26,850 nucleotides of DNA from Betaproteobacteria bacterium (GTDB lineage Bacteria > Pseudomonadota > Gammaproteobacteria > Burkholderiales > Burkholderiaceae_C), in contig JANXLW010000382.1 of NCBI GenBank assembly GCA_025354965.1, positions 1 to 26,850 of the forward strand. Reading direction: 5' to 3'. Numbering within the stretch: the first letter of the stretch is position 1; each line of letters opens with the position of its first letter. This document shows positions 14,930-22,670 of the stretch, one piece after another. The translations under genes and the position numbers were made by a program. A model generated the notes under the pieces. The model saw nothing but the letters and a program-made list of their open reading frames with translations, was not told where the DNA came from and made no database searches.

Positions 14930-14946
14930 AGTTTTTGGGATAGTGT

Positions 14947-15762
14947 TCAGGGATAAAAAGTAAGTAAGCGGTAACCGACGACTCGCTCTGCCATTCCTTC
15001 GGCTTTGACTGCCAAGGCAAGGGACGCCGACCACTCAGAGCCTGCCGCAAGGGCGTCAGATTTGACGCCTAGCTCTGACGGCAAAAAGACTCGCCGCACC
15101 AAGGGCTGGTCAAGCGTGTCTGTCAGTGCCAATTCAATGGCCGGTATGGCCAGTGCAACCTGCGCCACATTTTTTACCGTGAAGTTCAAACGATAGGCGT
15201 CTGCTCGAATCTTGTTAAACGATGCACTGTCAATCACAATCGATTCAATTCGGCGCAGCGGTGCCAGGGTGCAATTGAATGGGCCACAAAGCGCCACCAA
15301 CCAAGAGCTTAAACCAGGTTGAAACGCCGCAATGGTGTCGCGCTCATGAAGCACAATTTGAACCGATAGTCCAAGCAACAACGCCAAACTGACAAAAACC
15401 AATGCAGCCCGTTGGATTGGCCTACGCCAAAATGAGCCATTGTCAGTATCACGCAAAAATGAAATGGTGCTCGACTCAGGACTGGGATCACTTTCGGCAA
15501 CCAAATTCAGATTTGCTTGTGGCTCGGGGTTTGCATGAACGTCGGGGTTCGGTTCGGACAAGTGCGGTTGTTCATCGTGCTGTTCATGATCGTCGACCGG
15601 ATCGAGAATAGCCGACAGTTGCTCAAGTGGCAAGAGGTGAGGCGTGGCATCGAAAATTTGACTGCAATGACCGCATCGAACCCATCCTTCGGAAATCCGA
15701 AGCTGATCGGGTACCACCTTGAACAGCGTCTGGCACCCCGGGCAACGTGTGATCATGCTCAT
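14947..15762 (-). CDS. Zinc-ribbon and DUF3426 domain membrane protein
   Basis: A 271-residue protein. The N-terminus is an MJ0042-type zinc ribbon with C7, C10, C30 and C33 (CPGC and CGHC) and the stretch VRCGHCSQIFDA. An acidic, low-complexity linker (about 55-105) follows, then one transmembrane helix (about 117-138, AALVFVSLALLLGLSVQIVL). The C-terminal DUF3426 region (about 150-271) lies on the other side of the membrane. This architecture is common in betaproteobacteria directly after prmA; function unknown. I chose ATG 15762 (MSMITRCPGC) over an upstream TTG. It lies 34 bp after prmA. Confidence 0.88.
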   Translation of the reverse strand: MSMITRCPGCQTLFKVVPDQLRISEGWVRCGHCSQIFDATPHLLPLEQLSAILDPVDDHEQHDEQPHLSEPNPDVHANPEPQANLNLVAESDPSPESSTISFLRDTDNGSFWRRPIQRAALVFVSLALLLGLSVQIVLHERDTIAAFQPGLSSWLVALCGPFNCTLAPLRRIESIVIDSASFNKIRADAYRLNFTVKNVAQVALAIPAIELALTDTLDQPLVRRVFLPSELGVKSDALAAGSEWSASLALAVKAEGMAERVVGYRLLTFYP

Positions 15763-15796
15763 TTGCAAAACATTGTAGAGTCGTTCCCAGAGAGAA

Positions 15797-16702
15797 TCAG
15801 CGCGTCGCGGTCATCAATATCCATCCCTCTTGCTGGTCTGAGATGTTTAGCTGGCAATGTGAGGCGTAGGCCGCTTTGAGTTCTTCGGCCTGGCGCTCCA
15901 GAATACCCGCCAACACCAGCGAACCACCAAGCGCCACACGCGACCACAGCAAGGGTGCCAATACCTTTAGGGGTGTTGCCAGAATATTGGCTAAAACGGT
16001 CTGGTACACACCGCTTGCGATATCGGGTAGGCCAGCTTTGATGGCAACTTGATTGGCTTGCGCATTGAGCCGGGTGGACTGAACCGCCGCTTCGTCAATG
16101 TCAACGGCGTCTATATCTGTAGCGCCATATTTGGCGACACCGATGGCAAGAATTCCGGAGCCACATCCATAGTCCAGAACTCGACCCAGCTTGTTTTCCG
16201 TCCCTGATATGTCCGCCAGCATGTGCTGCGCAATCCAGCGCAAACACATCCGGGTTGTGGGATGGGTACCGGTGCCAAACGCCAGGCCAGGATCAAGTCG
16301 AATGATTGTGCGAGCCTGTACCGGTGGCTCATGCCAGGTCGGCACAATCCAAAAATCCGGTGTGATAGACACCGGCTGGAACTGCGACTGAGTCAGGCGT
16401 ACCCAATCCTGCTCCGGCACTTCATGGACACCCAAAAATTGGCAGCCAACAAAAAAATCCTGGGCCTGCAAAACAATCAACGCATCTTTAGCCAGTTTTT
16501 CCGAGACATACAGTGCCAATACCCGTGACCGCTGCCAGCCGTCCTTGGGCGGTGCCATGCCCGGCTCGCCAAACAATGCTTGTTCGGCATCAGTCTGGGC
16601 GTCGGCGTCCTCCACGCTGACGCTCAAAGCGTCCAGCGCATCGAGCGCGTCGCTCAAGCTCTCAACCCGATTTTCCGGGCAAATCAGACCGAGTTCAAAC
16701 AC
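15797..16702 (-). CDS. prmA: Ribosomal protein L11 methyltransferase PrmA
   Basis: A 301-residue SAM-dependent methyltransferase. The N-terminal substrate-recognition part (1-about 110) holds the family segment DALDALSVSVEDADAQT. The catalytic part has DPGLAFGTGTHPTT, motif I VLDYGCGSGILAIG, and VLANILATPL, the PrmA counterpart of an N-[IL]-[IL] motif. It trimethylates lysines and the N-terminus of L11 in the cytoplasm. The start is GTG at 16702-16700, 12 bp after the accC stop; no in-frame ATG gives the proper N-terminus. The accB-accC-prmA order is the usual one in this group, suggesting one transcript. Confidence 0.95.
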   Translation of the reverse strand: MFELGLICPENRVESLSDALDALDALSVSVEDADAQTDAEQALFGEPGMAPPKDGWQRSRVLALYVSEKLAKDALIVLQAQDFFVGCQFLGVHEVPEQDWVRLTQSQFQPVSITPDFWIVPTWHEPPVQARTIIRLDPGLAFGTGTHPTTRMCLRWIAQHMLADISGTENKLGRVLDYGCGSGILAIGVAKYGATDIDAVDIDEAAVQSTRLNAQANQVAIKAGLPDIASGVYQTVLANILATPLKVLAPLLWSRVALGGSLVLAGILERQAEELKAAYASHCQLNISDQQEGWILMTATR

Positions 16703-16714
16703 GCAATATCTGAC

Positions 16715-18064
16715 TCAACGCTTGTGCTGCGCCAGCCACTCTTCCAAATAATGAATATTGGTGCCACCAGCCATAAACTTCGCATCCACCATCAGTTCCC
16801 GGTGTAGCGCGATATTGGTGTTGATGCCTTCCACCACAGTTTCGCCCAATGCTGTTCGCATGCGGGCCATAGCCTGCTCCCGCGTATCGCCGTGCACAAT
16901 TATCTTTCCAATCATGGAGTCGTAATTCGGTGGCACAAAGTAATTGGTGTAAACATGAGAATCGACCCGCACTCCAGGTCCACCTGGGGCATGCCAAGTG
17001 GTGACCCGGCCGGGCGAAGGAATGAATTTGTACGGATCTTCAGCGTTCAATCGACACTCAATGGCGTGACCGCGAAATTGAATATCACGCTGTGTAAACG
17101 GCAGCTTTTCGCCAGCTGCCACCATGATCTGCGTCTTCACAATGTCCACCCCAGTGGTCATTTCAGTTACCGGGTGTTCCACCTGAACTCGGGTATTCAT
17201 CTCGATGAAATAAAACTCACCCTCTTCATACAAAAACTCAAAGGTTCCGGCGCCGCGGTAGCCAATTTTCTTGCAAGCTGCAACACACCGCTCACCAACC
17301 CGCTCTATCAGTTTGCGGACAATGCCGGGTGCCGGCGCTTCTTCAATGATTTTCTGATGCCTGCGCTGCATCGAGCAATCACGCTCTCCAAGGTAAACCG
17401 CATTCTTGAATTTATCGGCCAGAATCTGGATCTCGACGTGCCGGGGATTTTGCAGGAACTTCTCAAGGTAAACCGCCGGATTTCCAAAGGCGGCGCCGGC
17501 TTCCGCCTTGGTCATCGTTACGGCATTCACCAGCGCGGCTTCCGTATGCACTACGCGCATGCCACGTCCGCCACCACCTCCTGCCGCCTTGATGATGACG
17601 GGGTAGCCAACCGCCTTTGCAATGCGGCGAATTTGTAGCGGGTCGTCAGGCAATTCGCCTTCCGATCCAGGCACGCAGGGAACCCCAGCCTTGATCATCG
17701 CCTGCTTGGCCGAAACTTTGTCGCCCATGATTCGAATTGACTCTGGCGTCGGTCCAATGAACTGGAAGCCGCTCTTTTCTACTCGCTCTGCAAAGTCTGC
17801 GTTTTCGCTCAAAAAACCGTAGCCTGGGTGAATCGCCTCGGCATCCGTCACTTCGGCTGCAGAAATAATGGCGGGCATATTCAGATAACTTAGCGCCGAA
17901 GCCGCCGGCCCGATGCAAACCGCTTCTTCGGCCAGCTTGATATATTTTGCCTCTCGGTCTGCCTCGGAATAAACCATGACGGCGCGCACACCGAGTTCAC
18001 GGCAAGCGCGTTGAATTCTGAGGGCAATTTCGCCCCGATTGGCAATCAGGATTTTCTTGAACAT
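16715..18064 (-). CDS. accC: Acetyl-CoA carboxylase, biotin carboxylase subunit
   Basis: A 449-residue subunit, the exact usual length. It begins MFKKILIANRGEIALRIQRA, has the ATP-grasp glycine loop AAGGGGGRGMRVV, the FQFIGPTPESIRIMGDK segment, and the active-site region FIEMNTRVQVEHPVTEM. It carboxylates biotin on AccB using bicarbonate and ATP, the first half of malonyl-CoA synthesis for fatty acids. I chose ATG 18064; a GTG at 18082 in the same frame overlaps the accB stop and would add six non-family residues. The accB stop is 17 bp upstream, so the two are co-transcribed. Confidence 0.98.
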   Translation of the reverse strand: MFKKILIANRGEIALRIQRACRELGVRAVMVYSEADREAKYIKLAEEAVCIGPAASALSYLNMPAIISAAEVTDAEAIHPGYGFLSENADFAERVEKSGFQFIGPTPESIRIMGDKVSAKQAMIKAGVPCVPGSEGELPDDPLQIRRIAKAVGYPVIIKAAGGGGGRGMRVVHTEAALVNAVTMTKAEAGAAFGNPAVYLEKFLQNPRHVEIQILADKFKNAVYLGERDCSMQRRHQKIIEEAPAPGIVRKLIERVGERCVAACKKIGYRGAGTFEFLYEEGEFYFIEMNTRVQVEHPVTEMTTGVDIVKTQIMVAAGEKLPFTQRDIQFRGHAIECRLNAEDPYKFIPSPGRVTTWHAPGGPGVRVDSHVYTNYFVPPNYDSMIGKIIVHGDTREQAMARMRTALGETVVEGINTNIALHRELMVDAKFMAGGTNIHYLEEWLAQHKR

Positions 18065-18081
18065 AGGCGTCGGCGGCTGCA

Positions 18082-18537
18082 CTATTCAATGACGAACAAA
18101 GGCTGTCCGTATTCAACGGCCTGCCCGTTTTCGCACAGAATTTGGGTCACGGTTCCCGATTTATCCGACTCGATTTCATTGAGAATTTTCATGGCTTCAA
18201 TGATGCAAACCGTCTCACCCGACTTGACGGAATCGCCGACCTCCACAAAAGACTTGGCGCCAGGGGAGGCCGAGCGATAGAACGTTCCGACCATCGGTGA
18301 TTTAACGTAGTGACTGGCGACAACAGGCATCGCAGCAGCGGTTGGCGCGACTGCCTGCGCGCCGGGCACCGACATTGGCACAGGTGGCGCCGAAGGCAGT
18401 GGCGTCGCGCTCTGTTGGACCAAAGTTGCGCCGCTCTTGACAATTCGAACTTTGCCTTCTGCTTCGGTAATTTCAAGTTCTGAGACGTTTGAGTCCGACA
18501 CCAGGTCGATCAGTGTCTTGAGTTTTCTAAGATCCAT
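18082..18537 (-). CDS. accB: Acetyl-CoA carboxylase, biotin carboxyl carrier protein
   Basis: A 151-residue carrier. The N-terminal part (1-38, MDLRKLKTLIDLVSDSNVSE) is the AccB-specific region. A flexible Ala/Pro/Val linker (about 40-75) leads to the biotinyl domain (about 78-151), with the biotin attachment lysine K117 in the EAMKILNEI motif. It carries the carboxyl group between AccC and the AccAD transferase. The ATG at 18537 has GGAG a few bases upstream. The 167-bp upstream gap is A+T-rich, with a nested inverted repeat. Confidence 0.98.
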   Translation of the reverse strand: MDLRKLKTLIDLVSDSNVSELEITEAEGKVRIVKSGATLVQQSATPLPSAPPVPMSVPGAQAVAPTAAAMPVVASHYVKSPMVGTFYRSASPGAKSFVEVGDSVKSGETVCIIEAMKILNEIESDKSGTVTQILCENGQAVEYGQPLFVIE

Positions 18538-18562
18538 GAGGTCTCCAACGATATTATTTAAC

Positions 18563-18600
18563 GACCATCTAATTTACATTAAATTCTTTGAAAAATGGTC
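18563..18600. promoter_or_regulatory. Nested inverted repeats in the accB upstream region
   Basis: The outer arms are GACCAT (18563-18568) and ATGGTC (18595-18600). The inner arms are AATTTA (18571-18576) and TAAATT (18580-18585) around CAT. They lie 26-63 bp upstream of the accB ATG in an A+T-rich stretch where a promoter is expected, for example TTTAAT-17-TAAATA on the minus strand. An operator is plausible; no factor is known to me. Confidence 0.35.
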
Positions 18601-18704
18601 ATCTTCTACTATTTCACTGACTTCTTTTTAGAACGGATGTTCCAGCCGAAAGGTGGCCAAATGCAAGAAGGGATTTCCGACAGCCTGTCAGGACCAGTTT
18701 GAGG

Positions 18705-19271
18705 CTACGCCACTGCGGTCCAATGGCGCATATCTTCGGCGGTTACTTTACCCATTTTACGGTACGACACCCGTCCATTTGAGCCGAGCACTACAGTAAA
18801 TGGTAAAGCGCCACTCAAGTTGCCGAGTGATCGACTGAGTTCGATGCCAGACATTCCTGCCATCACCACCGGAAATGTGACTGGACTGCGGCTCAGAAAG
18901 TGTTTCACCGGCTCCAACTGATCCACCGCCAAACCTAGAACTTGCCAACCGCTAGATGACTTTTGTTGAAAAAAGCCGCTTATTAATGGAAGTTCCTCCA
19001 AGCAAGGGGGACACCATGTGGCCCAAAAATTAAGTACCAGAGGTTTTCCACGCAATGCCGCCATCCGCATTGAACCTCCCTGAAGTGTCGCAAATTCCAG
19101 CTCCCAAAGTCCTGCTTCGGCACTATGAACGACCGCTTCGGGCTGGGAGTTCCGCCAGGCGAAGCCAGCACCGGCCAGCGTGGCGACACTGGCTACGGCA
19201 AGCAGCAACCCGCGCCGGCGATGGTTGAAGTGGGTTTCCGAAAATTCAGAAGTGAGGTCGATGTCAGTCAT
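18705..19271 (-). CDS. TlpA-like membrane-anchored thioredoxin
   Basis: A 188-residue protein. Residues about 20-38 are a hydrophobic anchor or signal after the basic HRRR (LLLAVASVATLAGAGFAW). The thioredoxin fold from about 55 to 185 carries the redox motif WCPPC (86-90) within LVLNFWATWCPPC, and a cis-proline region GALPFTVVL. It has the general shape of TlpA/ResA-type periplasmic thiol reductases, which often serve cytochrome c maturation, but no partner gene is adjacent here. Its ATG is 2 bp after the stop of the upstream conserved gene, so they are coupled. Confidence 0.9.
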   Translation of the reverse strand: MTDIDLTSEFSETHFNHRRRGLLLAVASVATLAGAGFAWRNSQPEAVVHSAEAGLWELEFATLQGGSMRMAALRGKPLVLNFWATWCPPCLEELPLISGFFQQKSSSGWQVLGLAVDQLEPVKHFLSRSPVTFPVVMAGMSGIELSRSLGNLSGALPFTVVLGSNGRVSYRKMGKVTAEDMRHWTAVA

Positions 19272-19273
19272 GA

Positions 19274-19861
19274 TTACCGATCATGCAACAAACGATGCAC
19301 TGCCGCCAGATCACCGCGCGGCGTACGCCCTTTGGTGTCAGGCCGCAAAGCGCCTCGTACGTCATCTCGATCATAGACCTGTAAATGTACGCCGACCTCT
19401 TCACCCAGGTGAGGGCAAAAAGCGTGCACGCTGAGCGCCTCGACCGGTTGTCCGTGCCAGCCGGTCATGGTTCGGGCGACGTATTTCACGTGACGATCAA
19501 TCAGTGCAATTTCAGCCGACTTGCAGTCATCACAAAATAATTGAATGTAGATATCGGACAGACGCGTCGCCGTACCGTGCCACACAGCACCGCCCAAATG
19601 GGGTCGAAAAATCGCCATGCGCTCCATCCAGACCAAAGCAAGACGACGTAAAGCCAGCAATTCTTCAGCTTGTGTTTCAGCGCAGAAAATGGCGATGTGA
19701 TCCACCACCGCGTCCTCTATTTCGTCATTGCCGGGTAGTTCTGTGCGCAGCGGCAAACCTAAAAGCCTGAGGGCACGCTGCTTGGCGGGACCGTAATCAA
19801 GGCCTTCGTCCACCACCATGCGGGCGGCAACGGCCGAGAGTTCTGATCTCAAAGTATCCAT
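19274..19861 (-). CDS. Conserved protein of unknown function, possible degenerate nucleotidyltransferase fold
   Basis: A 195-residue soluble protein that I recognise as a conserved Burkholderiales neighbour of mpl but not by function. An N-terminal helical part (about 1-85) is followed by GGAVWHGTATRLSDIYI (90-106). This resembles the G-[GS]-x(n)-D-h-[DE]-h motif of polymerase-beta-type nucleotidyltransferases, but the second acid is a tyrosine (DIYI), so catalysis is doubtful. The C-terminal part has cysteines C110, C113 and C149, and a charged tail. It is translated from ATG 19861 and ends 2 bp before the tlpA-like gene. The start is 55 bp from the divergent mpl. The nucleotidyltransferase idea is pattern inference only. 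Confidence 0.6.
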   Translation of the reverse strand: MDTLRSELSAVAARMVVDEGLDYGPAKQRALRLLGLPLRTELPGNDEIEDAVVDHIAIFCAETQAEELLALRRLALVWMERMAIFRPHLGGAVWHGTATRLSDIYIQLFCDDCKSAEIALIDRHVKYVARTMTGWHGQPVEALSVHAFCPHLGEEVGVHLQVYDRDDVRGALRPDTKGRTPRGDLAAVHRLLHDR

Positions 19862-19882
19862 AGATCACTATTTTGCCTGTGC

Positions 19883-19910
19883 TTTACGCCTGATGCTGCG
19901 CGCCTAAAAT
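19883..19910 (+). promoter_or_regulatory. Candidate leaderless promoter of mpl
   Basis: TTTACG (19883-19888) and TAAAAT (19905-19910) are separated by 16 bp. TAAAAT ends 6 nt before the mpl ATG, so transcription would begin at the start codon. No Shine-Dalgarno is present in front of mpl. Confidence 0.4.
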
Positions 19911-19916
19911 TAAGCC

Positions 19917-21302
19917 ATGCATATTCACATTCTTGGCATTTGTGGCACTTTCATGGGCGGCCTGGCGGCGCTGGCTCACAAGTCCGGTCATAAAGTAACG
20001 GGTTGCGACGCCGGGGTTTACCCGCCGATGAGCGACCAGTTACGTGCGTTTGGCATTGAACTCGTTGAAGGTTTTGGAGCCGACCAGTTGGCACTGCAGC
20101 CGGACGTTTTCGTGGTGGGCAATGTAGTCAGCCGTGCTCACCTGCCGAATGGCATGCCGAAGTTTCCGCTGATGGAAGCCATTCTGAACGCCGGACTGCC
20201 TTACACCAGCGGTCCACAATGGCTGGCGGAGCAAGTGCTGCAGGGCCAGCATGTGATTGCGGTAGCCGGCACTCATGGCAAGACTACCACTACCGCAATG
20301 ATTGCCTGGATACTTGAATCGGCCGGTCAGCAACCTGGCTTTCTGGTCGGTGGCGTGCCAATGAACTTTGGTGTATCCGCAAGGCTGGGCAGCGGCCAAG
20401 CCTTTGTGATTGAGGCCGACGAGTACGACACTGCGTTTTTCGACAAACGCAGCAAGTTTTTGCACTATCGCCCCCGTACGGTGGTGCTCAACAACCTGGA
20501 ATTCGATCACGCCGACATTTTTGATGACCTGGCGGCAATCGAGCGGCAGTTTCACCACCTGGTGCGCACCGTGCCGTCCCATGGTCGCCTGATTGTCAAT
20601 GACCTGGAAGAGAGCTTGACACGTGTTTTGCACGCCGGTTGCTGGAGCGAGGTTCGCAGCTTCGGCGCGTTGGTGAGCGACTTTACCGCGACCGGCGAGC
20701 CCCATGCGTTTGATGTTTTGTGTCATGGTTTGCCTGTGGGGCAAGTTAAGTGGGCACTTACCGGCTTGCATAACCAGCTCAATGCGCTGGCGGCCATTGC
20801 CGCCGCCCAGCACGTTGGCGTTTCACCCGAAATTGCGGCGCGCGCCTTGGGTAACTTTGAAAACGTGAAACGACGCATGGAGTTGCGCGGCACGGTTGTG
20901 CGGACTGACGGCAGCATCGCAGTTTATGACGATTTTGCCCACCACCCCACCGCCATCCGGACCACAGTGGACGGGCTGAAACGCCGCATCGGACCCGACA
21001 AACGAATCCTGGCGGTCTTTGAGCCGCGCTCAAACACCATGAAACTGGGCAGCATGAAAGCGCAGTTGCCATGGAGCCTGGAACAGGCAGATCTAGCGTT
21101 TTGTCACAGCGGCGGTCTGGACTGGAACGCACGCGAGGCGCTAGCCACGTTGGGCAAACGCGCTCAAGTGGCCGACAACATTGACACGCTCATATCACAG
21201 GTCGTTGGCAGCGCACGCGCGGGCGATCACATCGTGTGCATGAGCAACGGCAGCTTTGGTGACATTCACCGCAAACTGCTTGCAGCGCTATCAAAAAAAT
21301 AG
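19917..21302 (+). CDS. mpl: UDP-N-acetylmuramate:L-alanyl-gamma-D-glutamyl-meso-diaminopimelate ligase
   Basis: A 461-residue Mur-ligase family enzyme. It begins MHIHILGICGTFMGGLAALA, the Mpl signature that distinguishes it from MurC. The ATP-binding loop is AGTHGKTTTTAM (117-128), followed by FVIEADEYDTAFFDKRSKF and the C-terminal domain with DDFAHHPTAIRTT and VFEPRSNTMKLG. It attaches recovered murein tripeptide to UDP-MurNAc in the cytoplasm, returning it to cell-wall synthesis. AmpD, also in this window, produces that tripeptide. The start is the only suitable ATG. The gene converges on aroG with a 7-bp gap and no visible terminator. Confidence 0.96.
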   Translation: MHIHILGICGTFMGGLAALAHKSGHKVTGCDAGVYPPMSDQLRAFGIELVEGFGADQLALQPDVFVVGNVVSRAHLPNGMPKFPLMEAILNAGLPYTSGPQWLAEQVLQGQHVIAVAGTHGKTTTTAMIAWILESAGQQPGFLVGGVPMNFGVSARLGSGQAFVIEADEYDTAFFDKRSKFLHYRPRTVVLNNLEFDHADIFDDLAAIERQFHHLVRTVPSHGRLIVNDLEESLTRVLHAGCWSEVRSFGALVSDFTATGEPHAFDVLCHGLPVGQVKWALTGLHNQLNALAAIAAAQHVGVSPEIAARALGNFENVKRRMELRGTVVRTDGSIAVYDDFAHHPTAIRTTVDGLKRRIGPDKRILAVFEPRSNTMKLGSMKAQLPWSLEQADLAFCHSGGLDWNAREALATLGKRAQVADNIDTLISQVVGSARAGDHIVCMSNGSFGDIHRKLLAALSKK

Positions 21303-21309
21303 TGCTTCG

Positions 21310-22449
21310 CTAGTGCGACCGACGTGCCTTGACCGCCTTCGACAGCAGCTCCAGCGCCACCTGAGAATCATCCCACCCCAGGCAGGCGTCAGTGATGCTT
21401 TTGCCGAATTCGAGCTCGACAGCCTTGTCCTTTCCCGGCGTGAATTTCTGGGACCCGGCAAGCAAGTGGCTCTCCACCATCACGCCGAACACACTCCTGG
21501 ATCCACTGGCAATTTGACGCGCGATATCGCGCGCTACATCGAGCTGCCTTTCAAACTGCTTGCTGCTATTGGCGTGACTGCAATCAATCATCAAGGCCGC
21601 TGGCAACTTGGCCTTTTCCAGGTCTTTGCAGGCAGCAGCAACACTCAGCGCGTCATAGTTGGGCGCCTTGCCACCTCGCAGAATCAAGTGGCAATCCTTG
21701 TTGCCGCCGGTTTGCACAATTGCCACTTGACCATTTTTGTGAACGGACAGAAAGTGGTGGCCACCAGCGGCGGCCTGTATGGCATCGGTAGCAATTTTGA
21801 TATTGCCATCGGTCCCATTCTTGAAGCCAATCGGTGCCGACAGGCCGGAGGCAAGCTCGCGGTGGACCTGACTTTCGGTGGTACGCGCGCCAATGGCGCC
21901 CCAGGAGATCAAGTCGCCCAGATATTGCGGTGAAATTACATCCAGAAATTCGCTGCCAGCGGGCAATCCAACATGATTGATTTCAATTAGCAACTGACGC
22001 GCCATGCGCAGCCCTTCGTCGATGCGAAAGGTTTCGTCCAGATAGGGGTCGTTGATAAGGCCTTTCCAGCCGACGGTGGTGCGCGGCTTCTCGAAATACA
22101 CCCGCATGACGATCTCCAGCGTATCCGCATACTTCTCACGCGCCACCTTGAGCCTTCTTGCGTACTCCACAGCGGCGGCGGGGTCGTGAATGGAACAAGG
22201 ACCGATCACGACCAGCAAACGGTCATCCGTGCCCGCCATGATGTCGTGGATGCGCTGGCGGGTAGCGCCAATTAACGACTCGATGGCTGTTCCACGAATC
22301 GGGAAGAAACGGATCAAATGCTCGGGGGGAGGCAACACGGTAATGTCCTTGATGCGTTCGTCGTCGGTCTGGCCAGTGCGGTCAGAGGTGTTGGCAACGT
22401 TTTTCGCATACCAGGCGTCGGTGCTGGCAACAGTGGCTTTTGATTTCAT
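21310..22449 (-). CDS. aroG: 3-deoxy-7-phosphoheptulonate (DAHP) synthase, class I
   Basis: A 379-residue type I-alpha DAHP synthase. It begins MKSKATVASTDAWYAKNV and has the family segments LLVVIGPCSIHDPAAAVEYA, the phosphate-binding KPRTTVGWKGLINDPYLD, IGARTTESQVHRELASGLS, DCSHANSSK and FGVMVESHL. It condenses PEP and erythrose 4-phosphate, the first step of the shikimate pathway. I chose ATG 22449 because GAGGAG (22462-22457) lies 7 nt before it; an in-frame start 15 bp upstream has no such site. Which aromatic amino acid inhibits the enzyme cannot be read with certainty. A leader ORF and terminator upstream suggest attenuation by aromatic amino acids. Confidence 0.95.
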   Translation of the reverse strand: MKSKATVASTDAWYAKNVANTSDRTGQTDDERIKDITVLPPPEHLIRFFPIRGTAIESLIGATRQRIHDIMAGTDDRLLVVIGPCSIHDPAAAVEYARRLKVAREKYADTLEIVMRVYFEKPRTTVGWKGLINDPYLDETFRIDEGLRMARQLLIEINHVGLPAGSEFLDVISPQYLGDLISWGAIGARTTESQVHRELASGLSAPIGFKNGTDGNIKIATDAIQAAAGGHHFLSVHKNGQVAIVQTGGNKDCHLILRGGKAPNYDALSVAAACKDLEKAKLPAALMIDCSHANSSKQFERQLDVARDIARQIASGSRSVFGVMVESHLLAGSQKFTPGKDKAVELEFGKSITDACLGWDDSQVALELLSKAVKARRSH

Positions 22450-22491
22450 GGTGAGGCTCCTCAAGTCAATTGACCAAATTCATAAAGACAT

Positions 22492-22521
22492 AAAAAAACC
22501 GCCGGGGTGCCGGCGGTTTTT
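22492..22521 (-). terminator. Intrinsic terminator in the aroG leader (attenuator)
   Basis: On the minus strand the order is A5, CCGCCGG (22516-22510), loop CACC, CCGGCGG (22505-22499), then seven T residues (22498-22492). The 7-bp G+C stem, lengthened by A-T pairs, with a U7 tract is a textbook intrinsic terminator. It lies 42 nt upstream of the aroG ATG and 30 nt downstream of the leader ORF, so it must be read through for aroG to be expressed from upstream. It may also end tldD transcripts. Confidence 0.9.
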
Positions 22522-22570
22522 GGAAGATCAGAACGTTTTCTCAGGGTACGTTCAGAACTCTCTACCGCCG
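22511..22570 (-). promoter_or_regulatory. Candidate antiterminator pairing and pause hairpin
   Basis: CGGCGGT in leader codons 17-19 (22570-22564) is complementary over 7 bp to ACCGCCG (22517-22511), the 5' side of the terminator. A ribosome stalled on the upstream aromatic codons would leave CGGCGGT free and break the terminator; one reaching the stop codon would cover it. Between them a GAACGT/ACGTTC hairpin (22531-22536 with 22548-22553) overlaps the leader stop codon. Mechanism is inferred from pairing and position. Confidence 0.55.
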
Positions 22571-22620
22571 CTGGCGCTGGAGAACCAAAAATAGCTGAAG
22601 AAAAAACGAGTCGATTTCAT
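22552..22620 (-). CDS. Aromatic-rich leader peptide upstream of aroG
   Basis: A 22-codon ORF reading MKSTRFFFSYFWF, then SSASGGREF and TGA. Nine of 22 residues would be needed for a random match to look like this: six are F at positions 6, 7, 8, 11, 13 and 22, with Y10 and W12, so eight are aromatic. The dense block at codons 6-13 resembles the E. coli pheA leader pattern. It sits 51 bp after the tldD stop and is followed by an intrinsic terminator, then aroG. There is no clear Shine-Dalgarno; TACATT ends 7 nt before the ATG, so the transcript might be leaderless. Too short for standard gene calling. Confidence 0.75.
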   Translation of the reverse strand: MKSTRFFFSYFWFSSASGGREF

Positions 22621-22670
22621 GGCATTAAATGTAGCACACTCAAGGTTCAATGCTGAAGGCAAACTGCATT

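Noticed and set aside
21310..22464. aroG start 15 bp upstream of 22449
   Set aside because: The GAGGAG site would fall inside the coding sequence; ATG 22449 has it at the right spacing.
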